In this document: in pieces, positions 52,539-61,357 of the stretch
How positions within the stretch are numbered: the stretch's first letter is position 1
How the letters are laid out: each line of letters starts with the position of its first letter
Assembly (NCBI RefSeq): GCF_030546575.1
Contig: NZ_JAUOTN010000001.1
Coordinates: 682,001 to 746,000, forward strand
DNA: 64,000 nucleotides
From: Pontibacter coccineus
Lineage (GTDB): Bacteria > Bacteroidota > Bacteroidia > Cytophagales > Hymenobacteraceae
Direction: 5' to 3'
The notes under the pieces: model-generated
What the model was told of the DNA's origin: nothing
Database searches by the model: none
The model's input: only the letters and a program-made list of their open reading frames with translations
Program-made: the position numbers and the translations under genes

Positions 52539-52560
52539 GGCAGGTATAGCTATACCTGCC
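52539..52560. repeat. Perfect 22-bp palindrome of two head-to-head CAGGTATAG words
   Basis: Half-site GGCAGGTATAG is followed directly by its exact complement. It lies in the gap between the NlpE/META gene start and the M3 peptidase end. Confidence 0.9.
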
Positions 52561-52587
52561 AGGCCGCTGACGGCAACCGGATATTTA

Positions 52588-52634
52588 TACAAAAGCCCCG
52601 GCACTACCTGAGAGGTAACGCCGGGGCTTTTGTA
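52588..52634 (-). terminator. Strong intrinsic terminator
   Basis: A 15-bp perfect stem TACAAAAGCCCCGGC / GCCGGGGCTTTTGTA, with an inner ACCT/AGGT pairing in the loop, 16 nt beyond the stop of the M3 peptidase gene. Confidence 0.85.
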
Positions 52635-52650
52635 CAGGTATAGCTATATC

Positions 52651-54381
52651 TTAAATCTTGGCCATTTCGCCTTTCACAAAGTCAACCAGACTCTTGATGT
52701 ACTCGGTGCTGAAATCGAATTTAATACCGGCGGCTTCATACACTTCGCCAATTGTGACGGTATAACCCAGGCTGAGGGCTCGCTTGTAGGCGGCGAGTCC
52801 TTCGGAAGGGTTTTCTTTATAGTTCTTCCAAACCGCAATCGCACCCAATTGTGCCATGGCATACTCCACGTAGTAAAAAGGCACTTCGTAGATGTGCAGC
52901 TGTTTCTGCCAGATGAAGGGCTTATACTTCTCGAGTCCGCTCCAGTTCACCTCCAGGTGGTTAAAACGCCCGAAAATATTGAGCCACTCCTGGTGGCGTT
53001 CTTCCTGTTTGTGCTCAGGATGTTCATACAGCCAGTGCTGAAACTTGTCTACGGTGGCTACCCACGGGAAGGTCTCGAGCACACTTTCCAGGTGCGTGCG
53101 TTTGGCGCGGCGCAACTCGTCTTCGTCTATGAAGAAGGTGTCCCAATAATCCATCGAGATCAGCTCCATCGACATAGAGGCCAGCTCGGCTACTTCAGAT
53201 GGCGGGTGTTTGAATGCGCTCAGGGTCAGGTCGCGGGTCAGGAAAGAGTGTACGGCGTGGCCACCTTCGTGCAGCATCGTAATCACGTCGCGCAGACTCG
53301 AGGTGGCGTTCATGAAAATGAATGGTACGCCAATCTCATCCAACGGATAGTTATACCCGCCCGGGGCCTTCCCTTTTCTAGACTCCAGATCCAGGTGGCC
53401 CATCTCGCGCATGGTAGCCAGGCAGTCACCCAGGTACGTGTCGAGGTTGTAGAATACTTGTATGGTCTTCTCCAGGAGTTCTTCGCCTGAGTGGAACGGC
53501 TCCAGAGGGGCTTTTCCGCTTGGGTCTACGTCCAGGTCCCAGGGGCGAAGATCGGCTATACCTAGCTTCTCTTTGCGCTCGTGGTCTATACCTGTCAGCA
53601 AAGGCACAATGGTCTCCTCGATGGACTGGTGGAAATCAAAGCAATCCTGCGGCGTATAGTCGAAGCGGCCCATGGCGGCGAACATGTAGTCGCGGAAGTT
53701 GTCGAAGTCGGCGTTTTTAGCCACCTGCGTGCGGAGCTTCAGGAGTTCGTCGAACAGGTCGTCGAGTTTCTGGCGGTCCTGCGTGCGGCGCTCCTGTATG
53801 GCGCGCCATGCTTCTTCGCGCACGGCACGCTCGTTTCGCTTCAGGCGGTCGGCGGCGCGTTGCAGGGTCATCTCCTCCCCGTCCAGCGTCACGGTCATGG
53901 CCCCTGTTATGGCGGCGTACTGTTGCTGCTTGGTGCTGATTTCGGTGTTCAGCGGAATGTTCTCTTCGCGGAAAATCTCCAGCGCACGCTCCACACCGCG
54001 CAGGTAGATGCGGTATTTGTCTTTGTCAAGCCCGTTCACATAAGGCGAGTGCATCAACTTCAGGTTGAGCTCGTGGTCGTAAGGGGCTATTTGGGGTTCT
54101 ATCTCTGATACGAAATACTGGAAAGCCTTTGTGATATCCTCGTTCTGGGTGTCGCAGGTCATGCGGATGTAGCGCCAGCCCAGGTCTTCGGAGAGCACGC
54201 TCTCAAGCTCGCTGCGGTCTTTCATCCACTTCTCCAGCTCCTCCACCGAGTTGATGGCGCGGCTTTTCAGTTCTTCAAAATATGGCTGTATGGTTTCCCA
54301 ATTATCTATTTTAAAGTCTTCGGACAGGTAAACCCGCTTCTTTCGTTCGGGTACTTGTATCATAGCTTCTGTTTTACTCAT
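52651..54381 (-). CDS. M3 family oligoendopeptidase
   Basis: Zinc metallopeptidase of 576 residues (oligoendopeptidase F group) degrading short peptides in the cytoplasm. The zinc motif is HEGGHAVHSF near residue 370, with the third ligand region ELASMSMELISMDYW downstream. No signal peptide. The ATG at 54381 (MSKTEAMIQV) is preferred. A longer frame from 54432 passes through the region next to a terminator and adds a Phe/Tyr-rich stretch not seen in the family. Confidence 0.92.
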   Translation of the reverse strand: MSKTEAMIQVPERKKRVYLSEDFKIDNWETIQPYFEELKSRAINSVEELEKWMKDRSELESVLSEDLGWRYIRMTCDTQNEDITKAFQYFVSEIEPQIAPYDHELNLKLMHSPYVNGLDKDKYRIYLRGVERALEIFREENIPLNTEISTKQQQYAAITGAMTVTLDGEEMTLQRAADRLKRNERAVREEAWRAIQERRTQDRQKLDDLFDELLKLRTQVAKNADFDNFRDYMFAAMGRFDYTPQDCFDFHQSIEETIVPLLTGIDHERKEKLGIADLRPWDLDVDPSGKAPLEPFHSGEELLEKTIQVFYNLDTYLGDCLATMREMGHLDLESRKGKAPGGYNYPLDEIGVPFIFMNATSSLRDVITMLHEGGHAVHSFLTRDLTLSAFKHPPSEVAELASMSMELISMDYWDTFFIDEDELRRAKRTHLESVLETFPWVATVDKFQHWLYEHPEHKQEERHQEWLNIFGRFNHLEVNWSGLEKYKPFIWQKQLHIYEVPFYYVEYAMAQLGAIAVWKNYKENPSEGLAAYKRALSLGYTVTIGEVYEAAGIKFDFSTEYIKSLVDFVKGEMAKI

Positions 54382-54430
54382 AGATGGTTCTGTAAAGAAG
54401 AGGTAATATAGACACTTCTTCTGAAAGTGC

Positions 54431-54470
54431 AAAAAAAAGCTGCACTATATATGTAAAATATAGTGCAGCT
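54431..54470 (-). terminator. paaE terminator
   Basis: On the minus strand a 13-bp perfect stem AGCTGCACTATAT / ATATAGTGCAGCT is followed by a run of T, 25 nt after the paaE stop. Confidence 0.82.
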
Positions 54471-54494
54471 AAACTGATTTATAAACAAATATTT

Positions 54495-55580
54495 TTATCC
54501 TATTTCGATGACCACGTTGGAGGTGAGCGGATGGCCTACGCAGTTGAGCACGTACCCTTCATCTAACTCAGCGTCTGATAGTCCTTCGCGCTCGTCCAGA
54601 TGCACTTTTCCGCTCAGGCATTTGCCCCGGCAGGCAGTGCACAGACCAGCCTGGCAGGAGTATGGCAGATCCACGTCCTGGTCCAACGCCGCTTCCAGAA
54701 TAGTCTGGTCCGGCTCCACTACCACGCTGTATTCGGCTCCTTCGTAAATGATGGTTACGGTCTGGGTCGTGATCTCGCCGTCATCGTCCGAAGAAGAAAC
54801 GTCGCCGTGGTGCTCCTGCTCCTGCTGCTCCACCAGTTTGTTGCTCACAAAACTCTCCCGGAAAATGCGCTCAGCAGGCACGTGCAGCACGTTCAGAGCC
54901 TTGCGCACCTCCTCCATCATCCCATCAGGTCCGCACATGTAGTACAGGGCATCTGTTGCTTTGGACAGCTGTTGACGCTCCAGTATTTTCAAGATCACGC
55001 TCTGGTTCATGCGGCCGCGGTAGTCGCAGGCCTGCTTGGGCTGGCTGTAAATGTACTCCACCCGCAGGCGATTCGGGTTGGCATCCTGCAGCTCCTGCAG
55101 CTGTTGCTTGAAGATAACAGAGTTCTCGTCGCGGTTGCCGTACAGCAGCGTCACCTTCGTGTTGGGCTCTTCGCGCAGGGCCGCTCGGAGCATGGACATC
55201 AGTGGCGTAATGCCGCTACCAGCCCCGAAAAGGATAATATGGCGGCTCTTTTCGGCCTCCGGCACAAGGTTGAAATTACCGAGTGGCTCCATTACCTCAA
55301 TTTCCTGTCCAACTTGCAGATTATCAAGCAAATAATTGGAAACCAGACCACCTTCTACACGTTTAACAGTTACTGACAGTCTACTGCCCTCATTCGGGGC
55401 GCAACACAGTGAGTAAGAACGGCGGACTTTCTTTCCGTCTATCGGAAGGATAAGTGTCAGGAACTGACCTGCCTTGAATGGAATCGGTTTTTTATCGGGA
55501 TGTTCTAAGTGTATCGTAATCGCATCTGAGGTTTCGCGTGTTATCTCCACGACCTTCAGCATGAAATAGGGGCTACTCAT
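54495..55580 (-). CDS. paaE: 1,2-phenylacetyl-CoA epoxidase reductase subunit PaaE
   Basis: Ferredoxin-NADP reductase fused to a plant-type [2Fe-2S] ferredoxin, 361 residues, supplying electrons to PaaA. The FAD motif is RRSYSLCC, the NAD(P) motif GAGSGITPLMSML and CGPDGMMEEV. The cluster cysteines are in YSCQAGLCTACRGKC plus NCVG near the end. An acidic linker (DVSSSDDDGE) joins the halves. It lies 4.2 kb from paaD on the opposite strand and is monocistronic. A generic ferredoxin reductase is the alternative, but the domain order and nearby paa genes favour PaaE. Confidence 0.88.
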   Translation of the reverse strand: MSSPYFMLKVVEITRETSDAITIHLEHPDKKPIPFKAGQFLTLILPIDGKKVRRSYSLCCAPNEGSRLSVTVKRVEGGLVSNYLLDNLQVGQEIEVMEPLGNFNLVPEAEKSRHIILFGAGSGITPLMSMLRAALREEPNTKVTLLYGNRDENSVIFKQQLQELQDANPNRLRVEYIYSQPKQACDYRGRMNQSVILKILERQQLSKATDALYYMCGPDGMMEEVRKALNVLHVPAERIFRESFVSNKLVEQQEQEHHGDVSSSDDDGEITTQTVTIIYEGAEYSVVVEPDQTILEAALDQDVDLPYSCQAGLCTACRGKCLSGKVHLDEREGLSDAELDEGYVLNCVGHPLTSNVVIEIG

Positions 55581-55838
55581 ATCGTTTTTATACTAGTCTA
55601 TTAAGAGGAAACATGGTTTCAGACTGAAAGTTACGACAATCTGTCCTGTTCAGTGAAAATTTCGGCTATTTTTTAAAACCGATTTCCTGAATCACGTATT
55701 ATAACCAAATCATTAACAGAAAGAACGCTGGATGAAAAAAAAACTGCACATTTGTAACATAGTACATACAAGTGCTGTAGTCAGGTACTAACCAACCCCC
55801 GCATTCCGTTCTTTACCATACCATTATTGAAAACACCA

Positions 55839-56393
55839 ATGCTCTACAAACTAACTCTCAAAAACTGTGAAAAAACCGTAGTAGTGGACGACCGCACCTA
55901 CGAGTACATTCAGAACAATGCTTACCTGCAGCAAATTGATTTTTTGAAGCACCTGCGCATTCACTCTAACGGTTACGCCTTCTTCCAGAAGAACTGGCCG
56001 CTGAAAAACGGCAAGTACCGCAACGAAACCATCTACCTGCACAAAATGATCGGCGAACAGCTGATTGAAAAGCCCGAAAGCAACATCAAGCTGTATGTGC
56101 ACTTCAAGAACGGCAACAAGCTCGACTGCCGCCTCGAAAACCTGGAGTGGGCTCCGCTCTGCAAGATTGTGCGCAACACAGCCAAAACGGAGAACAAACT
56201 GGGCGTACGCGGCGTGCACAAAGAAGCGCAGAAGTACCGCGCCATCATCCACCATAACAAGCAACGCATCAACCTCGGCACTTTCGACACGCTGCAGGAA
56301 GCTGCGCAGGCTTACAGCAAGAAGTCCGAAGAGCTTTTTGGCAAGACCAAGAGCCTGAAGACACTCTCCAAGTATGTAGAAGAAGTCGCATAA
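55839..56393 (+). CDS. AP2-domain protein with degenerate HNH-like region
   Basis: A 184-residue protein. The middle (LHKMIGEQL, then VHFKNGNKLDCRLENLEW) resembles an HNH homing-endonuclease domain but lacks the usual NH-x-DGN-x2-NN pattern, so nuclease activity is doubtful. The C-terminal third (LGVRGVHKEAQKYRA, LGTFDTLQEAAQAYSKK) is an AP2-like DNA-binding domain. It is probably a DNA-binding protein derived from a homing endonuclease. The ATG at 55839 is used; a TTG at 55827 would add four residues. Downstream M23 gene is 52 nt away. Confidence 0.75.
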   Translation: MLYKLTLKNCEKTVVVDDRTYEYIQNNAYLQQIDFLKHLRIHSNGYAFFQKNWPLKNGKYRNETIYLHKMIGEQLIEKPESNIKLYVHFKNGNKLDCRLENLEWAPLCKIVRNTAKTENKLGVRGVHKEAQKYRAIIHHNKQRINLGTFDTLQEAAQAYSKKSEELFGKTKSLKTLSKYVEEVA

Positions 56394-56445
56394 TTCTTCT
56401 TATACTTGTACTTGCGTGGCGGCACATTTCCCGCCTTACTACCAC

Positions 56446-57147
56446 ATGCTGAATACCGAAAAGAAACTTAGCGATATTCTAAGACGGCACACTGTTGCCT
56501 TCGGGCCCGTACTCGATACGGACCTGAACGGCGGGCAAGTGTGCCGTCTTGATTTTACGGCAGCCAACCAATTGTTGCAGCAAACTGACCTGCGCAATAC
56601 CGAAGCTTTTAACCAGGCTGTGAACCGCATGCTGCAGGAACAGAACGCCACCATCGGCGTGGGTGGCTATCTGGAGAACCGATTCATTTACCGCCGCAGC
56701 CAACACTTCGACGCGGCCGAGGAGAGCCGCGACCTGCACTTAGGTATAGATGTTTGGCTACCCGCCGGCACGGCCGTGTTTGCCCCGCTTGACGGCAGGG
56801 TGCACAGCTTTGCCGACAACGCCAACTTCGGCGACTACGGCCCCACCATTATTCTGGAGCACGAACTCGAAGGCGTGACGTTCTATACCTTGTATGGCCA
56901 CCTGAATGTGTCTTGCCTGGAGGGGCTGTCGGTTGGCAAGAAAATCCGGAAAGGCGACAAGATTGCCGAGGTGGGCCCATACCCCGAGAACGGCGACTGG
57001 CCGCCGCATCTGCACTTTCAGGTAATGTGCTCGATGGACGGAAAACAGGGCGATTATCCCGGTGTGGCCCGACTGTCAGAACGCGCTTTGTATGAAGGCC
57101 TTTGCCCGGACCCGAACCTGATCCTGAACTGCCGCCACCTGGCTTAG
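56446..57147 (+). CDS. M23 (LytM-like) family peptidase
   Basis: A 233-residue protein whose C-terminal half is an M23 zinc peptidase domain. Ligands are in LHLGIDVWLPAGTAV (His and Asp) and PHLHFQVM, with YGHLN between. The family cuts peptidoglycan cross-bridges. No signal peptide is visible, which is odd for a wall hydrolase, so it may be cytoplasmic or exported otherwise. A GTG at 56416 would add ten residues (MAAHFPPYYH) and does not supply a signal. Confidence 0.85.
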   Translation: MLNTEKKLSDILRRHTVAFGPVLDTDLNGGQVCRLDFTAANQLLQQTDLRNTEAFNQAVNRMLQEQNATIGVGGYLENRFIYRRSQHFDAAEESRDLHLGIDVWLPAGTAVFAPLDGRVHSFADNANFGDYGPTIILEHELEGVTFYTLYGHLNVSCLEGLSVGKKIRKGDKIAEVGPYPENGDWPPHLHFQVMCSMDGKQGDYPGVARLSERALYEGLCPDPNLILNCRHLA

Positions 57148-57238
57148 TTTTGCCTTTGCTATAGAAATTAACCAAATTTGAACTCTGGTACCCTCGCATA
57201 GGTGCCAGAGTTTTGCTTTTAACACGAACCTGACAGCT

Positions 57239-58093
57239 ATGTCTGACCTTTTTAATTTTGAAGCTTACAGCGCCAACATCACCAATTTTGTAATGGTGTA
57301 TGGGATGCGCCTGGTGGTGGCCGTTATCACACTGTTAGTTGGCCTTTGGGTCATCAACTGGCTCAACCGCATGATGTATAATCTGATGGTGAAGAAGGAC
57401 GTGGACGTATCGCTGCGCCCGTTCCTGAAGAGTGTGCTGGCCGTGGCCATGCGCGTGTTGCTGATTATTCTGGTGATTGCGCAACTAGGCGTCGAGATGA
57501 CTTCGTTCATCGCCATCCTCGGATCGGCCGGTCTGGCCATTGGTTTGGCCCTGCAAGGTAGCCTTGCCAACTTCGCCGGCGGTGTGCTGATTCTCACTAT
57601 CAAGCCCTTCCGGGTAGGCGACTACATCGAAGCGCAGGGACAGGGGGGCACCGTGGACATGATCAACATTTTCAACACGGTACTGAAAACACCTGATAAC
57701 AAGACGATCTTTATACCCAACGGCCCGCTGGCCAACAGTGTGGTGGTGAACTACACGATCGAGAAAACTCGCCGCGTGGAGTTGAAGTTTATCGTTTCGG
57801 TGAACAACGACATCGGCAAAGTACGCCAGATTCTGCAGGACCTAATAAAGGGCGACGAGCGTGTACTGCCTGACCCGGCACCTGCCATTGTGGTAACCGA
57901 TTTTGCCGAGCATTCCCTTTCGCTGAGCGTGCGCGTCTGGGTGAACAAAGAGAATTACTGGGCCTTCTTCTGGGACATGAACGAACGTGCCAAGTCAGCT
58001 TTTGAAGAGCAGGGTATCCAAATGCCGGTGCCGCGTAGAGAAATGGTAAGCAGTACCAGTGGGCAGACCCCAAAGGCAGTGCCGCAGGTATAG
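57239..58093 (+). CDS. mscS: Small-conductance mechanosensitive channel (MscS family)
   Basis: Inner membrane channel of 284 residues that opens under osmotic downshock. There are three helices, the third being the glycine/alanine-rich pore helix (FIAILGSAGLAIGLALQG, then SLANFAGGVLIL). The beta domain follows with FRVGDYIEAQGQGGTVDMI and IPNGPLANSVVVNY. Length equals E. coli MscS (286). A terminator follows. Confidence 0.94.
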   Translation: MSDLFNFEAYSANITNFVMVYGMRLVVAVITLLVGLWVINWLNRMMYNLMVKKDVDVSLRPFLKSVLAVAMRVLLIILVIAQLGVEMTSFIAILGSAGLAIGLALQGSLANFAGGVLILTIKPFRVGDYIEAQGQGGTVDMINIFNTVLKTPDNKTIFIPNGPLANSVVVNYTIEKTRRVELKFIVSVNNDIGKVRQILQDLIKGDERVLPDPAPAIVVTDFAEHSLSLSVRVWVNKENYWAFFWDMNERAKSAFEEQGIQMPVPRREMVSSTSGQTPKAVPQV

Positions 58094-58114
58094 CTAGGAG
58101 GTATAGACTTAGAA

Positions 58115-58157
58115 ACAAAACCGGCAGTTCAGGTATGAGCTGCCGGTTTTGTTTTTA
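58115..58157. terminator. Bidirectional intrinsic terminator
   Basis: A 13-bp stem ACAAAACCGGCAG / CTGCCGGTTTTGT, with an AGGTATG in the loop, then T5. It lies between convergent mscS and the lipoprotein gene. Confidence 0.85.
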
Positions 58158-58195
58158 TGGATGTTTTGGACAAGATGAAATAGTATTAGATCGAG

Positions 58196-58732
58196 CTATT
58201 CAACTCTCCGCAATAAACGGTAATAAATCGCATTTCCTTTGCCATCATCTAATGACATGATGATATCACCTTTTTTGGCAAGCCCTTCTACATCCCTGGC
58301 AAATAAATTTACGCCCCATACCTCCTGGTAATTTTTGATATCCGGGTTATCGATGGTTATAAACTGACCATCATAGGTATAGTTCGGTGTCCTACTTTTC
58401 GGTAAAGTTTTAAACAATTCATCCAGCTCTTTTGCCGTGTGGCTCCCATCCATTGAAGTCATCATAGAATAAACCTTGCCGTCTTCATAGAAGGCAAACC
58501 ATTGGTAAGGTTGAGGCCACGGGTCAACCTGATTCACTTCCTTTTTGGGCAGCTCTACCATTTTCCAAAACCCTACCAACTGTTGTCTTGACGGAGGTCC
58601 TCCGGCATCAGATTGTGAAGAATTAGTATTTTGTTCTGCAGCTACTGTGGATGGTCCTTGTTGAGCCTTTTGGGTTGTGCTGCACGCAGTTGCGAACGAG
58701 ATGGTTAGAATAAGGAGTAAAATTCTTTTCAC
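58196..58732 (-). CDS. Small lipoprotein of unknown function
   Basis: Predicted lipoprotein with signal KRILLLILTISFATACST (lipobox TAC). The mature part begins with a Ser/Gln/Asn-rich linker and then a lipocalin-like stretch (LVGFWKMVELP, PYQWFAFYEDGKVYSMM, ending YYRLLRR). I recognise no specific family beyond lipocalin-like. The GTG at 58732 gives a normal short signal peptide. A GTG at 58759 would add nine residues. It lies 71 nt after the start side of the ABC permease gene's stop. Confidence 0.72.
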   Translation of the reverse strand: MKRILLLILTISFATACSTTQKAQQGPSTVAAEQNTNSSQSDAGGPPSRQQLVGFWKMVELPKKEVNQVDPWPQPYQWFAFYEDGKVYSMMTSMDGSHTAKELDELFKTLPKSRTPNYTYDGQFITIDNPDIKNYQEVWGVNLFARDVEGLAKKGDIIMSLDDGKGNAIYYRLLRRVE

Positions 58733-58803
58733 AAGATTCTTTAAATGCGCTGCAGTCACTTCACAGAAGTTTGATGTAATTACAACGAAGGTATACTCCT
58801 CCC

Positions 58804-60018
58804 CTAATCAAACTTAATAGCCCGAACAGGCTTAATGCGCGCGACCATGGCGGCAGGGATCAGGATGGCGAGCATGGTCATCATGAGGGTGATGACGTTG
58901 AGGGCGATGATGATGCCGAAGTTCCAGCTGATGGGCACAGTATCCATGTAGTAGTTTTCGGGATCGAGCGGGATGAGCTGGAAGTAGTACTGGATGGCGC
59001 AGAAGCCCAACCCGATCACGTTGCCCCACAGCATCCCTTTGAGCGTCAGGCTGAGGCCGCGGAAGTAGAAGATCTTTCGTATTTGAGCGTCGGTGGCCCC
59101 AATGGCTTTGAGCACGCCAATCATGCTGATGCGCTCGATGATCATGATGAACACCGTGGACACCATGTTGAAAGTCGCCACGAAGATGATCAGCACCAGA
59201 AAGATGACCACGTTTTTGCGCAACAGCTGCAGCCAGTCAAAGAGCTGGGCATGCCGGTCGGTTATTTTTTCGAGCTGCAGGTCGTAGTTCATCTGGTCGA
59301 ATACCTGGTCGGCCACCACGTCTATCTGATCGAAATCCTTGAGCAATATCTCCACGCCGCCTACCAGAGTATCGGGCCAGTTGTTGAGCTCGCGAATCAG
59401 TTGCAGATCGCCGATAACGAACACCTCGTCAAACTCCTCCAACCCTGTGTTAAACACCCCGGCCACCCGCAGTTTTCGGGCTCGCGGCGGATTCTGGATG
59501 AAGTAAAAGATTGCCTCGTCCCCTACCTTAAGCCGGAGTTTGTTGGCAATTTTCCGGCTGAGCATCACGTCTTTGGAAGAGGCCGTATCTGAGAATGTCA
59601 CCACCCCGCCCTCATCCAGATTGTCCCGCATGGCGCTCAGGTCATAATCTCTGCCTACGCCCTTCATCACCACGCCCAACACCTCGTCTTGTGTTTTGAT
59701 GATGGCCGTTTTGCGGGCGAAGCCCTGTATATGCTTTATGCCCGCTATTTCTTCGGTGCTGTTTATACCTGTGGCTGTGCTGATGGGCGCGCCCTCGAAG
59801 GAATTGTTGGTATCATACTTACTGATCTGCAGGTGCGCCCCGAAGCTGAAAATCTTGTTCCGTATCTCATCACGGAAGCCTTCCAGAATCGCAAACGACA
59901 CAATCATGATGGCAATGCCTGCAGCTATGCTTATAATTGCTATTTTTGTCACAGACGTGGTGAAAGAACCAGCCTGTACTTCGGAAATCTTATCAGATAT
60001 GAATTTGGATACGTTCAC
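58804..60018 (-). CDS. LolC/LolE-like ABC transporter permease
   Basis: FtsX-family permease of 404 residues. One N-terminal helix (KIAIISIAAGIAIMIVSFAIL), a large periplasmic domain of about 230 residues and three C-terminal helices (IFLVLIIFVATFNMVSTVFI, GLGFCAIQYYF region, VITLMMTMLAILIPAAMVA). The IGVLKAIGATDAQIRKIF segment is the coupling helix typical of LolE. It probably extracts lipoproteins for outer membrane delivery. Its ATPase is not in the window next to it. Confidence 0.88.
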   Translation of the reverse strand: MNVSKFISDKISEVQAGSFTTSVTKIAIISIAAGIAIMIVSFAILEGFRDEIRNKIFSFGAHLQISKYDTNNSFEGAPISTATGINSTEEIAGIKHIQGFARKTAIIKTQDEVLGVVMKGVGRDYDLSAMRDNLDEGGVVTFSDTASSKDVMLSRKIANKLRLKVGDEAIFYFIQNPPRARKLRVAGVFNTGLEEFDEVFVIGDLQLIRELNNWPDTLVGGVEILLKDFDQIDVVADQVFDQMNYDLQLEKITDRHAQLFDWLQLLRKNVVIFLVLIIFVATFNMVSTVFIMIIERISMIGVLKAIGATDAQIRKIFYFRGLSLTLKGMLWGNVIGLGFCAIQYYFQLIPLDPENYYMDTVPISWNFGIIIALNVITLMMTMLAILIPAAMVARIKPVRAIKFD

Positions 60019-60120
60019 TCGCTTGCGTCTAAACTGCCTTAAATATAGGTATGAATTTTGACTTCGTACCGCTTAAATTCGTTTTTGCCACCTAAACATA
60101 CATACACTTACCCAACACGC

Positions 60121-61353
60121 ATGATACAACCCATCTTAATCCTCGGTGCCCTATTACTTGGCCTCAACAGCTGTTCGCCTAAGCAAAGCCCCGCCACAAC
60201 CGCGGAGCAAAACATACCCGCAACAGAAACAGCCACCGCCCCTGAAACGCCTGCAGCCAAACCGCTGGTACTGGGCGCCGAGCAACTGGACCGTTACCTG
60301 AAGCACCTGGAGGGCAAGCGTGTGGGTATGGTCGTGAACCAGACCTCTGTGATCGGCAAAACCCACCTCGTGGACACCTTGATCAGCCGCAGCGTGGAAG
60401 TGACTACCATTTTTGCCCCTGAGCACGGTTTCCGCGGTGAGGCCGATGCTGGTGCGCACATCAAAGACGCGAAAGACACCAAAACGGGACTGCCGATCAT
60501 CTCGCTTTACGGCAGCAACAAGAAGCCTTCTAAAGCGCAAATGCAGAACCTCGACGTGCTTGTGTTTGACATTCAAGACGTGGGCACGCGCTTCTATACC
60601 TACATCAGCACCATGCACTACGCCATGGAGGCCTGTGCCGAAAACGGCAAGAAGATGCTTGTGCTGGACCGCCCCAATCCGAACGGTCACTACGTAGATG
60701 GCCCGGTGCTGGAGATGGAGCACAAGTCCTTCGTGGGCATGCACCCGATTCCGATTGTGCACGGCCTCACAGTAGGCGAACTGGCCGAGATGATCAACGG
60801 TGAGAAATGGCTGGAAGGCGAGAAAAGCTGCGACCTGACCGTGATCAAGATGGAGAACTACGACCACACGATGGCGTATGACCTGCCGGTGCGCCCTTCT
60901 CCGAACCTGCCAAACGCCCAGTCTATTGCCCTATACCCGTCCATCTGTTTCTTTGAAGGAACGAACGTGAGCGTGGGCCGCGGTACGCCTACGCCTTTCC
61001 AGGTGATCGGTTCGCCTTTCTACCAGAAGAAGGACTACTCGTTTACGCCTGTCAGCACACCGGGTGCCACTGACCCGCCGCATAAAGGTGTCAAGTGCTA
61101 CGGCATGGATTTGACCGATCCGTCGTTTGCGCAGCCTTTCACCCTGAAGTACCTGTTGGAGATGTACAACAACTCGTCCAGCAAGGAAAAGTTCTTCAAC
61201 AACTTCTTCGAGAAACTGGCGGGTACCTCGGAATTGCGCAAGCAAGTGATTGCCGGCAAAACCGAAACCGAGATCAAAGCCAGCTGGGAGCCTAACCTGT
61301 CGGACTACAAAGTGCTCCGCAAAAACTACTTGCTATACCCTGATTTTGAATAG
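60121..61353 (+). CDS. namZ: Exo-beta-N-acetylmuramidase NamZ-like lipoprotein (DUF1343)
   Basis: A 410-residue protein with lipobox LNSC (LILGALLLGLNSCS). The DUF1343/NamZ domain shows GKRVGMVVNQTSVIGKTHLVD split across residues 60-80, IFAPEHGFRGEADAGAH near 100, VFDIQDVGTRFYTYISTMHY near 155 and SVGRGTPTPFQVIGSPF near 290. Known NamZ releases terminal MurNAc in peptidoglycan recycling. The ATG at 60121 is used because it starts a proper lipoprotein signal. The fmt gene follows 4 nt later. Confidence 0.9.
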   Translation: MIQPILILGALLLGLNSCSPKQSPATTAEQNIPATETATAPETPAAKPLVLGAEQLDRYLKHLEGKRVGMVVNQTSVIGKTHLVDTLISRSVEVTTIFAPEHGFRGEADAGAHIKDAKDTKTGLPIISLYGSNKKPSKAQMQNLDVLVFDIQDVGTRFYTYISTMHYAMEACAENGKKMLVLDRPNPNGHYVDGPVLEMEHKSFVGMHPIPIVHGLTVGELAEMINGEKWLEGEKSCDLTVIKMENYDHTMAYDLPVRPSPNLPNAQSIALYPSICFFEGTNVSVGRGTPTPFQVIGSPFYQKKDYSFTPVSTPGATDPPHKGVKCYGMDLTDPSFAQPFTLKYLLEMYNNSSSKEKFFNNFFEKLAGTSELRKQVIAGKTETEIKASWEPNLSDYKVLRKNYLLYPDFE

Positions 61354-61357
61354 AACC

